The position numbers were made by a program, and so were the translations under genes. DNA of 64,000 nt, from NCBI GenBank assembly GCA_946807835.1, contig OX327702.1, positions 8,556,001 through 8,620,000 of the forward strand, in the 5' to 3' direction. Below, one piece after another: positions 22,871 through 34,579 of the stretch. This stretch comes from Ailanthus altissimus (taxonomy: Eukaryota > Streptophyta > Magnoliopsida > Sapindales > Simaroubaceae). Numbering within the stretch: position 1 is the first letter of the stretch; every line of letters starts with the position of its first letter. The notes beneath the pieces were generated by a model, which was not told the origin of the DNA, did no database searches, and saw only the letters and a program-made list of their open reading frames with translations.

Positions 22871-24067
22871 AACACCTCTCAGCTTTAAATGTTCAGTCCT
22901 TGTAAGCAAAATGTTCCTGATGTATGTTCTTCAAGCCTACATGACGTGGGTGCTTACGCGATTGTCAAATCGTGCCACTAGTGAAAATTTAACTTTTGAA
23001 ACTAGCAGGCAAAAAGTTTCATTTAATTGTGGGTGACCCTTCAAGAAATGTACATTGGCAAATAGTTAGGGAAACTACTATATCTCTTTGTATAATCGGT
23101 GATATGCCTAAATCTCAGACTATTTATGTCGATCGAACAGTCGAATAGTAGACTTTGATGGGTCATGCCAGTTGAAAAAACACTCTACTCGTCAAAGTAT
23201 ACTAGCTTTAAGATCTTGATCCAATGACATTGTTAATCTGAGGTCTTTCTATAAATTAAAAAAAGGGTTTCTTGAACTCACCATTTGTACTCTACTTGGA
23301 AAATTTAAGAGAGAGAGAGACTGTTGTGATTTAGGAGAGAGAAAATTTTATATCTCTAAATTTCTACAACTGTTTTCAAGCAAATCTTCGAAATAGTAAG
23401 TAATCTTCTCCTTTACTTGCTACTTCCTGCCCTATTTATTATACTACTTTCGATATTTAAGTATTTTTCTTGTAAGTATCCTTTCTAGGTTCGTGTTCTT
23501 TAAAGCTTGAATGCTTGATTTAAGTAATCGGCCAAGATAATCTTGTCTAGTAGGTTATGAATCTCCCTTTATCAAGGTGTAAAAACCAAGTCTTTCATCG
23601 AGGACTCTAAAAACATATCTAGTCACAAACTTTATGGTTTTGGTGGGGACTCAAATGCTAAGGGTAGCTTAGCTAAAGAAATAGATAGTGTAAGTGATCG
23701 AGAGGCTCGAGGAACCTGTTTGGTTCTTAAGGGATAATATCAAAGAAGGGATGTTGTAAAACCATTGGAAGTTCCTAGTGATTATGAAAGGACTCCAAGT
23801 GATGTAGTGCCTAGTAGGGTGTCTTATGGGTAGGCTCAGACCTGAAGTTAACCTAGTAACTCTAAGAAGAAGAAGAAAAAGAATCTTATCTTATAGCCCA
23901 ATTAAGAGATAAATTTTGAAATAGACTGCCCTCCTTACAATCCCTCTCGTGTACGAGAGAAGCACCTTACCAAGTTAAGGAAACATTTTGAAATACTGAA
24001 CTCCATTATTCTCAAGGTCCCTCAAGAAGATTAGTATGCAAGTTGTCCACTTACTTAGTATACAAGT

Positions 24068-24465
24068 TGTCCACTTACTAGGGAGGTGGCCTTCAAACTT
24101 ACTTTCTTTAACTTAGGGTTGAGACTTCCTCTCTATCCTTACTTTGTATATATGCTCACACTCTTAAACTTAGTACTATGTCAGTTAGGTTTGAATGCAT
24201 AGAGGATACTAATTAGTTTGAAAGTGATGTAGATAAAGTTAGAGCCCACTATCCCTTAGTTTCAATAATTGTATGTGTGTAGAGCGAATGTTGATAGGCA
24301 GAAAGGGTTCCAATACTACTTTACTTATTATGGCAAAAAAAGGTTTTCCCCTATTCAAGACATGCCCTTGAGTAACTATGATTAGAAGTACTTATGGTTC
24401 TTTGTTAGTGGGGGAATAGAGCCAAAAGCATATAGGAGTGCTTAGCCACATGTTTTATCCTCAGG
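24068..24465 (+). pseudogene. Putative gypsy-type transposon domain (PF04195-like) remnant
   Basis: Frame 24068 onward reads TREVAFKLTFFNLGLRLPLY, then a hydrophobic run, then CQLGLNA, an in-frame TAG (24200-24202), RILISL, and further on a YYFTY segment and KKRF. The order (entry segment, LRLPLYPYF, QL-x-x-NAW, then an aromatic patch and a basic patch) is that of the plant 'putative gypsy type transposon' domain found in large non-autonomous gypsy elements. The tag stands where a Trp is expected. Several more stops follow. The function of this domain is not known to me. Confidence 0.6.
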
Positions 24466-25480
24466 TCTTTTCTAGATGAAGTCTTTGTCTTCTCATTATA
24501 TCCATGCCCTATTCTTATGTTTGTTCGAAATGAATTATAACTTAACTACGTTTGTTATTATAGTGACAACTTCAGTTTTAGAAACTCGAGCTCTCCTTAG
24601 AGGAAAATGATCAAGTTAACCAATCGTAATAACAAGGTAGACCTATCAAAGATCTTCTCTCTTAAGAGAACTTAGATAGCATCGACCTAATTAGTAGGTT
24701 ATCCAAGTCGGTGAAAAAAAATAAGAAGAGAAAGAAGTAATCTCTATTTATTTTTTACTCGATATGTTGGTTATCTTTTAATTGTTCTGATCTTCACTTT
24801 GTTCTCTTCTTTTTAACAAAAATAGATGTTAATAAGAGTAGCTAAAAACATCCTTACTCTTTTGAAGCCTCTAAGTTGAATAAGAAGACCAAAGGTATCT
24901 TTAAATTCTTAGGCCTGAACGAATAAGGTGGTTGAAGTAAGAGAAATGGTTCGAGGAGCTCTTCAACTGATAAGAAGAAAAGAACAACTAACTTCTTGGT
25001 GAATCCTTCGAGGGTTATGGTGGGCCCATAAGGCCCATCATCCCCTATCTTAATGGATCTATGAGATGAAGTTCTTTCTCCTTTCATAAGCATACGTCTT
25101 CCTTAGGAAATAAGTGGGGTCAGCCCAACAGCTAGGGTGATGTCTTCAGTTTCACCAACCTTGGGTAATGTTATCTTTAGCCTAAGCAGTTTGTCGGTAA
25201 AATTGAGGTTTTACCCTTCAAGTTGTTTGACGTCCCTGCTGCGAAACAGGACAAGTATGGGTATGTCATACCCTTAGTGATAAAGGTTGAGTGGGCAATC
25301 TCAGTTGCTTGAGTTGATATTTGCCCAAGTATGATGCCTCAAGGTCCCTAGCACATGATATGAGGTGTTTGCTCGAGGTAAACTTTTACTTATAATTCTT
25401 TTCTAGTTAGTTTGTAATAATTAAGCTTCTTATTTTAATTGCCTTTCTTTTAGGTGGCTTGTCTTTTCTCAGCACCAAAA

Positions 25481-26236
25481 ATAAGGTTCGAAAAATCCAC
25501 GTCTAGGTTTAGGTTTTGCTCATCCCGGACCTAGACTCAAACCCAAAACTTTTAAGGTTGCAAACTAAATGCGGGTCGAGTCTAGGTTTAAATCCGTGTT
25601 GGGTCCAAGTGACTTGAAACCCATATTTTAACCCTTTTTTTTTGACAAATTTTTTATGGTAAAATATAGAGTATTTATTTTGTAAGCAATTGTTTAATTG
25701 TATTGTATAATTTATATTCATAATTTAATATATTTTAAATGAGTTATTATCGTTAATACTTTCAAGGTAACATATAATATAATAAATACCCACAAGTTTA
25801 AAAAATAGGCAGCAAAGCCCAACTGTTAGAGAATCTTCTAACAAAATTATTAAATTCTATGTCATAGTACATAAAATGACTCAATTATCCCTGTACATAT
25901 TAAAAGGTGGTAATATGATAATTATATCCTTACACAACTTACGTGAAGATCCATTTCCCCAAATATGGTTTTAAAAATTAAATACAAAACAAAAAACAAA
26001 GAAATAATTTACGTTCTATTTACAAATTATTTTTTTCAAATTAATGTTATAAATAATTATTAGTTTGTAATTTTTTTAAATTTTATTTTATTATTTTTTG
26101 TATTTCATTCAACAAACCACTCTAATTATTATTTGATTTAACACTATTTATGATACTATTATTATTTTTTTTGGAAAAAAATCCAAAAAGTGAACTACTT
26201 AATGGGTAACGTATATGAGATTAACATTATAAATAT
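25481..26236. other. AT-rich flank of copia-B, no gene
   Basis: A patch at 25480-25640 rich in 'gggtc/gggttt' words ('aggtttaggttttgctc', 'gcgggtcgagtctagg') resembles the termini of plant hAT-type MITEs. No paired end was found. The rest is AT-rich. Confidence 0.3.
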
Positions 26237-26241
26237 ATTTT

Positions 26242-26437
26242 TGTTATAAATAAATAATAAAAAAAGAAAAACTAAATATAACTCAAGTACCAAAAATTTT
26301 GAAAAATATTATAGTATTTCTAAAAGTATTGGAAGTGAATAAATTACAAATAGGGGTTGTACACATATTTATATGATAATAAGGGGGTAGAATTTACCAA
26401 AATGCCCCCACCGTGTCATTGCCTAACTTTCACAACA
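26242..26437 (-). repeat. Copia-B 3' LTR
   Basis: TG...CA ends, 196 bases. It contains AATGCCCCCACCG just before its inner end, as does its partner at 34389-34574. It is about 10 bases longer than the partner because of a 'tgtcattgc'-type insertion near 26414. Confidence 0.9.
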
Positions 26438-26447
26438 CTCCCCTTTG
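26438..26447 (-). promoter_or_regulatory. Copia-B polypurine tract
   Basis: The minus strand reads CAAAGGGGAG directly before the 3' LTR start TGTTGTG. This is where plus-strand DNA synthesis would be primed. Confidence 0.85.
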
Positions 26448-26699
26448 AATTCCACTACTTTAGTTGTATAGTATATTGCTAAGAAAAATCTAGTGGGACA
26501 AAAACTAACCAAAAATAAATACAACTCTATAATGTAAAGTGGTAGTGAACATACTTCAAGACTGCCTCATTAAAAACCTTACTAATAAAACCCAATAGGA
26601 CAAACCTAGTTGAAGGGGGAAATAGTGTAGTGCACATTTGTAACTGATGTGATTCTTCTTCTGGAAGAATGTGCTCTCCATGATTAAATGCTCCTCCTC

Positions 26700-27343
26700 A
26701 GAGTAACATCTATTAATTTCATAATTTGTTCAGCTGGTGCATACCAACTTTGTGAACTAATTTCTCAAAAGTTAACATTGGCAGAAATTTGATGAACAAA
26801 TCTATAAAATTTTCAGTGGAGTGTATCTGTTGAACATTAATCTTCTTGCTTTACTGCAACTCATGAGTGTAAAAGAATTTTATAGAAATATATGGTTCTA
26901 TCTCCATTTATGTATCCGCCTCTAACTTAAGCAATACAAGCAGCATTATCTTTAAATATTATAGTTGGAATATTTGTTGCAACAGGTAGGCTGCATATAC
27001 TCTAGATGTGATGAATGATTTATTGTAGCGATATGTCTTTCTTACTTACTTCATGTAGTGCTAAAATCTCAAAATGATTTGAAGAGGTGACAACAAAAGT
27101 ATGCTTTGTGGATCGCTACGAGATTGTTGTATTATTGTAAGTAAAAACATAATTCATTCACGACCAAGCTTTGTATAGATCAGATAAGTACCCAACATCT
27201 ACATAACCAACAAAACCTAAATTTTCTGTAGGTTCATTAGAATAAAATAGTCTCAAATCTATTATTCCACGAAGATAAGGAAATATATGTTTGACACCAT
27301 TCCAATGACGTCGAGTTGGTGCATAACTGAATCTTACTAACAC
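26700..27343 (-). pseudogene. Copia-B RNase H remnant
   Basis: The intact stretch 27343-27158 reads RFSYAPTRRHWNGVKHIFPY, then GFVGYVDVGYLSD, the conserved start of copia RNase H (usually GY-A/V-DAGY). The catalytic Asp of GYVDVGY is present. Stops follow on the 3' side, where the later motifs would lie. Confidence 0.75.
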
Positions 27344-27559
27344 GTTTACTACAAAACCTATATCTAGTCTGGTGCATTGGGCTAGATATAATAAAGCACC
27401 AATTACATTAAGATAATGTACTTCTAGACCAAGTATTTTCTCATCATCTTCCTTGAGATGGAATGGATCTTTTTTTGGATCAAGAGACTAAACAACCATA
27501 GGGGTACTTAACAGATGAGCTTTATCTATATTAAATCTTCTTAAAATCTTTTTAATATA

Positions 27560-28300
27560 GGTCGATTAATGGATAAAGATTCCATTTAATTTCTGCTTGA
27601 TCTGCAGGCCGAGATAATATTTGGTCTTTCCTAATTCATTCATTTTAAATTCCCTTTTTAAGTATTCTGCGGTCTTCAGGAGCTCTTCAGAAGTCCCGAT
27701 CACATTCATGTCATCTACATATATAGCCACAATGGCAAACTTGGATTCTGTCTTTTTATAAATACACATGGACATATTGGATCATTAATATATCATTCTT
27801 TTATCAAGTACTCGCTTAGGTAGTTGTACGACATACGCCCAAATCGTTTCAATCCATACAAATATCTTTGTAGCTTGATTGAATACAAATTATGATTACA
27901 TTCTTCTGGCATATTAAATCCTTTAAGAATTTTCATGTAAATATTTGTGTTAAGTGACCCATATAGGTAAGCTGTCACTACATCTATAAGACACATATTA
28001 AACTTTTCTAAGACTGCTAAGCTTATCAAAAATTGAAATATAATTGTATCCAACATATGGGAATAAGTTTCATTGTAATTAATACTAGGTCTCTATGAAA
28101 AACCTTGAGCAACGAATCTTACTTTATATTTGATGAACTCGTTGTCTTTGTTACATTTTCGTACAAAAACCCATTTATATCCTACAAGTTCGGCATCTTC
28201 AAGTGTCCAGACTACAAGTCAAAATACTTTACTCTTGGCTAGAGAAGTCAATTCTGCTTGAATTGCTTCTTTCCATTAGAGCTAGTCATATCTTTCTTTG
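27560..28300 (-). pseudogene. Copia-B reverse transcriptase remnant
   Basis: Segments in order: a linker and Y-KWVFVRKCNKDNE piece (28200-28130); 28056-27793 with NMCLIDVVTAYLYGSL and the LYGLKRFGRMSYNYL motif; 27775-27566 with AIYVDDMNVIG, the YVDD catalytic box, then ELGKTKYYLGLQI. These are the standard RT blocks of plant copia. The polymerase aspartates are present, but stops and a frameshift near 27785 separate the segments. The VDVKTAFL-type block reads IDVVTAYL here. Confidence 0.85.
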
Positions 28301-28449
28301 CATTCATCAACAATTTATAACTAAAAATCATCATTCATAATTTAAGTAGCTATTATAAATGAAAATACATCATTGATAATTATTTCATCACGTTTCCACA
28401 TTTCTCCTGTGTAAACATAATTAAAACCCTTTTCTTCATTTTGAAATTC

Positions 28450-28675
28450 TTGTACCTCTTTTGGGGCTAATGTCTCTTCCAGGACTTTTGTCTCTTCATG
28501 AATATATCTCCTCTAGAACTAATGTCTCTTCTGAGATTAATATCTCTTCTGAGAATTTTATCTCTTTCAGGACTTTTATCTTTTCAATGACTTCTGCTTT
28601 TTCAGGTACTTATGTCTCGTCAGGAGTTATGTCTCTTCAGGGACTATTAACTCTTCTAAAGTTAGTGATTTAGAG
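28450..28675 (-). repeat. Degenerate short repeat in the copia-B integrase-RT linker
   Basis: On the plus strand 'tgtctcttc' or close variants recur every 18-36 bases (28468, 28488, 28525, 28549, 28614, 28629). On the coding strand this would give a Glu-rich linker between integrase and RT. Stops are present. Confidence 0.6.
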
Positions 28676-28879
28676 AAGATGAATTTATTAACTCGACCAT
28701 CATTTTTAATATGACCCTAATTTTTCACTTTCTTCTTTCATGAAACAATATCTTTTTCAACCAAATGGTCTGCCACACTTTTGGCGTGCAATAGACGATT
28801 TATTAGCTAGCTTTTGATTAAATTATTCTACAAGAACAACCACTCGGACTTATATATTAGTCGCTGGTATATATAACTT

Positions 28880-29990
28880 AATTACTTTTGATGCTTTTTG
28901 TAAATGCATCTGATAATTCATTTAAAAAAGAATAATCCTTCACACTTTATTTTTATATTAATTTATGTGAGGATCCAAATAAGACATGATAGTTATTTTT
29001 GAAGAAAGTTCATAGCTTACTTCATGAGGCAATTTTCTTTCCCTTAATAATAGGAATGTTGTTTTATCAAAATGACAATCAGTAAATCATGCAGTAAACA
29101 GATCACCCATCAGAAGTTCAAGATATCTTATAATTGATGGTGACTTAAAACCAACATAAATCCCCTAGCGACATTAAAGTCCCATCTTAATGCGTTGTGA
29201 GGGTGTCATAGGTACATACATAGCACAACCAAAGATACACAAATAGGATACGTCAGGTTGATGACCAAGTGCAAGTTGTAATGAAAAATATTGATGATAT
29301 GCAATAGGCCTAAAACGAATTAATGCTACAGCATGTAAAATGGTGTGACCTCATGCAAAAATTGGTAAATGTGTGCACATCAATAAAGTTCGGGCAATTA
29401 CCTGGAGTCATGTAATTAAGGATGTGTTAATCCATTTTTTATCTGAACATGTGGTACAAGATGTTCTATATCTACTCCTACTGAGGTATAATAGTCATCA
29501 AATGTTTTAGATGTAAACTCACCAGCATTATCTAAACATATAGTTTTAATAGGATAGTCTGAGAATTGTACTATCAATCTAATAATTTGTGCTAGTAATC
29601 TAGTGAATGTAACTTTTATGTAGATATTAAATAAACATGTGACTACTATATAGTTACATCAATCAAAATCATAGAAAAACGAAGAAAAAAAAAGGTCCAT
29701 TTGGTAAATGAATTTGATCCACAAATATCTCCTAAAAACTTTATAAAAATGATAAAGATTCTAGACCAAACTTGGAAGGGGGTGGCTTAATTACAAGTTT
29801 TTCTTGTGAGCAAGCAGTAGAAATATTCTCATTGGGAAATAGAATCTTCTAGTTCTTTAATAGGTGCCTATGAGAATTTTCAATAGTTCTATGCATCATT
29901 TTTTATCCTAAATGACCAAGTCGACTATGCCATAGTATAAACATTTTTGGCTCACTATATTTGTTGTTCATTACAGTGTAGCTCTCAATT
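28880..29990 (-). pseudogene. Copia-B integrase remnant
   Basis: The start at about 29955 reads ILWHSRLGHLG, the GAG-pre-integrase His motif, followed by a Cys-containing segment (STACSQEK), as in the HHCC zinc-binding region. Downstream, integrase-like sequence runs to about 28880 with many stops. Upstream the coding sequence is interrupted at 29998 by the inserted solo LTR and resumes at 32209. Confidence 0.7.
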
Positions 29991-29998
29991 GAATTTAT

Positions 29999-32203
29999 TA
30001 TTAGAGCTGGTGCTCACGTGCCATTCCAATATTGTATGAATATTAATTGTTAATATTTATACAATAAACATTTCGAATAAAGATTGATAATATCATATTA
30101 ATATGGTAGAATGCTTGTAACATTATAGACATTGTTTGATCTGAAAGAGTTCAGATCTGATCTAAAGGAGTTTAGATCAGAACTAATAGTTAGCAAAGCT
30201 GAGAGTTATAAATGCTAAAAGTTAGCACTGTTAAGAGTTAGCAGGTTATAAGAGTCAGTGAGGTCTAAAGAGTTAGAACCTTGTTTATAATGGGACAAAG
30301 ACCTGAGAGTATACTTGTAATGATATAGTTGCAAAGAGTTGCAATAGGTGTTAAGAAATATCATTATGTAAGTATGTCTCAAAGATAATGTTCCTGATCT
30401 ATAATCACCAATGCGGGTCTATCGGTGATTCACTTTATATAGATTAGTGTATGTTTATATCTGACTGGTTCAGATGGTTGTTCTTAGCTGACCATGAGCT
30501 TAGAGCTTGTATAGGCATGCGGGTATCCAGTCAAGACTGGATACTGAACAGACTTCTGAGGACATCAATAGATATCCTATGACACCGTCAAATGAAGGTC
30601 CTCTCGAGTTGAGTAGTATTCGTGGTCCTTTGACCTGAGCGCCACGGTGGTCTTGTGAGTGATCCATCATGCTTTGGTTCCACATATGTCAGAGACCTTT
30701 CATGGTCTGACCGCTATGTGTCGCTGGGTATGGTCCGATGCTCATGGAGTCCGGTGTGCGTAGATACGGGATCCGTCAGCTTACGTAGGTAAGTTGTATA
30801 TCCGATGCTCTGAGATTGTATTTCATAAAGTCTTGTGGCCACAAGCATAAACCCGGGAAAAGATTTTCCCATAGGGTTAAACAATATAGCAAAAGTGTTT
30901 GCGTATATTGTTTATCGAGATACGAATTTGGAGATAAGTTTATGGATGAGCAAATAGGGATTTGACGGTGCTGATCTATATCCCCGCACATCCAGGATAT
31001 AAATGATGGAAGGATTATACGTATACGTTATGACCTCAACTTGTATGGTCTGACACGCTGATTTGTAATATTCGTAACGTGTGCGTGGGGCATCGATTAC
31101 GGATTAATGGAACAGTTCCATTTGACAAATCGGGTGCAGACCTAGAGAGTCCCAATATGAAATGTACTCTTTGAGCACTTGGGCAGTGTACCGTATTGAA
31201 TTGTTTAATACAGTATAATTCAATAATTACTAAGGTTACGTTAACTAAAGTATATGGTTAAATTAGTGGGACCCACTTTAGGTTAACTTGGTAACCGAGT
31301 AAGGATATAATAGTAATTTTACTTTATGATTATTTAATTGTTAAATAATAAAAATAAATATTTATTTATTTAATTGTTAAATAAATTAATTTAACTTAAC
31401 TAAGGTTAAAAGTTAACCAAATGGTTAAGTTAAGTTAACCTTACTTAAAGGTTAAGTAAAGGTTAACTTAACCATGGTTAAGTTAGTTAACTATGGTTAA
31501 ATTAATTAAATATTTATTAACTTAAAGGTTAAGTTAAAATAATCTAACTAAGGTTAAATGTTAACTAAGGTTAGGTTAAGCCAAATGAAATGCAAATGAA
31601 ATTCAAATTAGTTTGAAATTTATGCATTAGTATATAAAGTGAAATGAAATTGAAAATCATTAATTTTTGAAATTGGTTTTAGATTTTAGGTTTTGCATTT
31701 TGGGAGCCAATTCAATTTGAGGAATTGAAATTGTTTGTTTTGTGTTTTAAGTGTTAGAACAACAAAACAAACTAAATAAATGGTTACTAAATGTAATAAC
31801 TAAAAACAAGATTTGTTTTATTTATTCAAGAGTTGAATAAAAGGAAAAACCAAATTTGATTAAGTTAAATTGTTTAACTTTGAAAAATGTTTAAGAGTTA
31901 AACATATATGCTGGATTAAAATCCTGCCATTCTAGACAATCAAACCCACCCTTGTTGATTGCTAGAATTGATCAAAGATTCATTTCATGGTGGACTTCAA
32001 AGAAAATTAATCCAAAGGCTTCATTGGTGATATTTTCTCAATCTCGAATTTCAGTTTAATCAAATGTTATTTTCTGTGTTCATTGTATTTAATCTTCCGC
32101 TGTGCACATGTATGTATGAGATATGTATATTGTTTGTATGATGAACACAACCCACATGCAAGAACCCTAGTTGATTAGACCAACCAAACAAAATAACCCA
32201 ACA
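29999..32203 (+). mobile_element. Solo copia LTR nested in copia-B, perfect TTTAT duplication
   Basis: Identical TTTAT at 29994-29998 and 32204-32208 fixes the edges. The 2205-base unit starts TATTAG (TG changed to TA) and ends ACCCAACA. It shares the LTR core of copia-2 and copia-3 ('gtgatccatcatgctttggt' at about 30660) but reads in plus orientation. No primer site or polypurine tract is attached, so it is a solo LTR. The nesting shows that it is younger than copia-B. Confidence 0.9.
31395..31580. repeat. GTTAA/TTAAC array with a 22-bp perfect palindrome
   Basis: GGTTAA, AGTTAA and their complements alternate densely. Positions 31464-31485 form a perfect 22-base palindrome centred on CCATGG. 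It lies in the AT-rich part of the solo LTR and could extrude as a cruciform. Confidence 0.7.
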
Positions 32204-32399
32204 TTTATAATTGTATAATGTAAATGAGATGATAAGGTAGAAAGCTTTTTAACTATACATTTCTTGTTTGGGATGTTAGAAGTAATGCACAGATATTCTA
32301 CATTTTATTTAAAGTCTTAATGTGATATCCAATTCGGCGAATATCTTTAAAACTAAGCAGATTTCTTCTGGATCTACTTGTATATAAAGCTTCACTTAT

Positions 32400-33520
32400 A
32401 TATAACTTTATTCCACTTTCTAACAAAATTATTGCTCTTCTAGAGCTTTCAATCAAATCTGCAAGACCTATTACAATATTGACTTTTCTTCAATCATTGT
32501 TAGTTTTGAAAAATATTTCTTATCTCAAAGGATAATGTGCGTAGTTGCACTGTCAGCCAAACAAGCATTCCCAATTTTTCTCTTCAACAATTCATCCTTA
32601 AAAGTTATTCCTTATATTAAATAAAAGTTCATATTAGACATTAAGATAATACATTATAAAAAGTTACATTTCATACAAAAATATATAACATGAAAATATT
32701 AATTAAAACTTGATAATTAGTGTTCTCTTATTTTTCTCCGAAGAGATTAGAGACATCTATATAAGTAAGATCTTTAGGATCTTAAGTCATCAATAAGATT
32801 TTTCTCCATATTTTATTCCTTTGGCTTAGTAGATGCCTCAGAATACACCATTCTCTTGCCATCGTATTTGTCTTGGTGTTTATTCTCTCTTTTAGTGTTC
32901 CTTCGTTCTTGACATTTATGGCCACCATAAGGTCAATAATTGTGCCATCTTTCTCTCCCACAATCACGTCTAACTTTGTTATGAGTATTTGTATTCACTT
33001 CTGAGAATGACTGAGAACCAATTGGATGTAATTCGTGATTGTTCAATAATAGCTCAATATATTATTCAGCAAGTAGAATATATGATATTAATTCTAAGTA
33101 TTTTTAAATCGCCATTCGTGATACTATTACTGTAGAATAATATTAAAGACATGAAAAGTAGAGAATTTATTCTCTAACATATCTTATTATGTAACTTTCT
33201 CACCACATAATTTTAGCTGTGAAGTGGTTGTGATCAAAGTAAAATTGTATTTAATAATAATTCTAAGATTATACAATCTCAAATTTATCCACTCATGTCT
33301 TACTTTTGGGAGGAATACATCATATCTTTCTTTTAGATTTTCTTAGAGGATCTATGGATCCTAAAATATTAAGCTTTCAATCTCTTACGTAGGTGATAAT
33401 AGATGAAAATCATAGTTCTTGACTTGTTCTACAGAGGCATATCATTTTCTTTTTCAATTATTTTTTTCAAACCATTAGTTTGGAGGTGCATTTTAGCATC
33501 CAATACACATGATAGGTAAT
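32400..33520 (-). pseudogene. Copia-B gag and protease remnant
   Basis: Near 32545 the minus strand reads CLADSATTHIIL. This is the copia protease active-site region in its usual D-S-A/G-x-x-H form, followed by an in-frame stop and a frameshift. Upstream (32967-32782) is an Arg/Lys/Asn-rich segment typical of the basic tail of gag. I do not see an intact CX2CX4HX4C zinc knuckle. Homology continues weakly to about 33500, where gag becomes unrecognisable. Confidence 0.6.
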
Positions 33521-33670
33521 GTTTTAGAGGCATTAAATGCAAAGATTTATAAATTTGTAAAAGACATTTTCAAGGGCTTTAAATATAAAGAAGTGAATTA
33601 AAATTAGTATAATGAAATATAAATATTGTTCAACAAATTCATGATGCAGAACATAAATATCAAAAGTAAT

Positions 33671-33985
33671 GTTTAGGAGGCATAGCCTTCCATATACATA
33701 AAATAATCATAATTAGAAGGTAAAGCCTTCCATGTATTAGTTGTATTAAGGAGGCATACCCTTCCATTGATAATAATGAAGAGGCATAGCCTTCCATGGA
33801 TTGATAATAATGAAGAGGCATAACCTTCCATGGATTGATAATAATAAGGAGATATGGTCTTCCATAAATTGATAATAATGAAGAGGCATAGCTTTCCATA
33901 AATTGATAATAATGAAGAAGTATAACCTTCCATAAATTGATAATAATTAAGAGGTATAGCCTTTTATAAAACAATAAGAAAGCAT
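33671..33985 (-). repeat. Minisatellite of about 35-bp units in the copia-B leader
   Basis: About nine units of 'gaggcatagccttccat' plus 'ggattgataataatgaa' run from 33671 to 33985, with period 34-36 for the inner copies. They lie between the 5' LTR and gag. Two overlapping open frames here (repeating EGYASSLLSI) are consequences of the repeat. Confidence 0.85.
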
Positions 33986-34388
33986 AACCTTTCATCTGAA
34001 TAAGTAATTAAAAGAACTAAATTCAAAAATTAACTTCAAGTTCTAAACTAATGAGAATAATTGTTAGAACTTCGGGTTCTAACTTATTGATTTGTTATGC
34101 AAACTTCATATTGCATATAGACTATTCGAATTTAAAAGAATTGACAAAATATAAATACAAGATAACTAAGGCATAATATTATCCTTATTTTCTGATGTGG
34201 AAGATCCAAATAAATGAAAACCACAGTGCATACTCATAAAGATTATATTATATAATAATATAAACACAATACAAATAAAAATTAAATATAAATGAACCAT
34301 GTAGAAATAAAAGAATATAAAATAAAATAGGTTAAGAACTTAATATAAAAGTTAAGAACTGAACTTACCTAAAATCGTACTGATAAAG

Positions 34389-34574
34389 TGTTATAAATAA
34401 ATAATAAAAAAGAAAAACTACAGACAACTCAAGAACTGAAAACTCTGAAAAATATTATAGTATTTCTAAAAATATTGGAAGTGAATGAAATACAAAGAGA
34501 CTGTACACATATTTATAAGTGAATGAGGAGAGTAGAATTTATCAAAATGCCCCCACCGTCTAACTTTCACAACA
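34389..34574 (-). repeat. Copia-B 5' LTR with TATA box
   Basis: 186 bases, partner of 26242-26437. The minus strand carries TATAAATA at 34517-34510, as does the partner LTR near 26370 with one change, a good candidate TATA box. The primer site next to it is poorly preserved (TTATCAGTAC-like). Confidence 0.88.
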
Positions 34575-34579
34575 ATTTT

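Larger units (their letters stand above)
22500..25480 (+). mobile_element. Decayed gypsy-type retroelement, edges unknown
   Basis: The segment holds a PF04195-like coding remnant (24068-24465). Upstream is a leader-like stretch with TCTATAAATTAAAA near 23250 that could be an LTR TATA box, and a GA tract (23310-23345). The block 22790-22870 also has a relative at 1385-1465. Near 25260-25375 a short coding-like patch ends at a GTAAAC donor-like site. LTR edges and duplications were not found. Grouping these parts is inference. Confidence 0.45.
26242..34574 (-). mobile_element. Copia-B: complete but dead Ty1/copia element, short LTRs, ATTTT duplication
   Basis: LTRs of 196 bases (26242-26437) and 186 bases (34389-34574) share their start TGTTATAAATAAATAATAAA and end TTTCACAACA. 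The flanks are identical ATTTT at 26237-26241 and 34575-34579. A polypurine tract adjoins the left LTR, so transcription ran on the minus strand. The coding order gag, protease, integrase, RT and RNase H is that of Ty1/copia. A solo LTR of another family (29999-32203) lies inside, leaving about 6.1 kb of copia-B itself. All coding parts carry stops or frameshifts. Confidence 0.92.

Noticed and set aside
28461..28673. A 70-codon Ser-rich plus-strand frame
   Set aside because: It is antisense to the degenerate integrase-RT linker repeat of copia-B.
33660..33995. Two overlapping repeat-protein-like frames
   Set aside because: They are reading-frame echoes of the 35-bp minisatellite.
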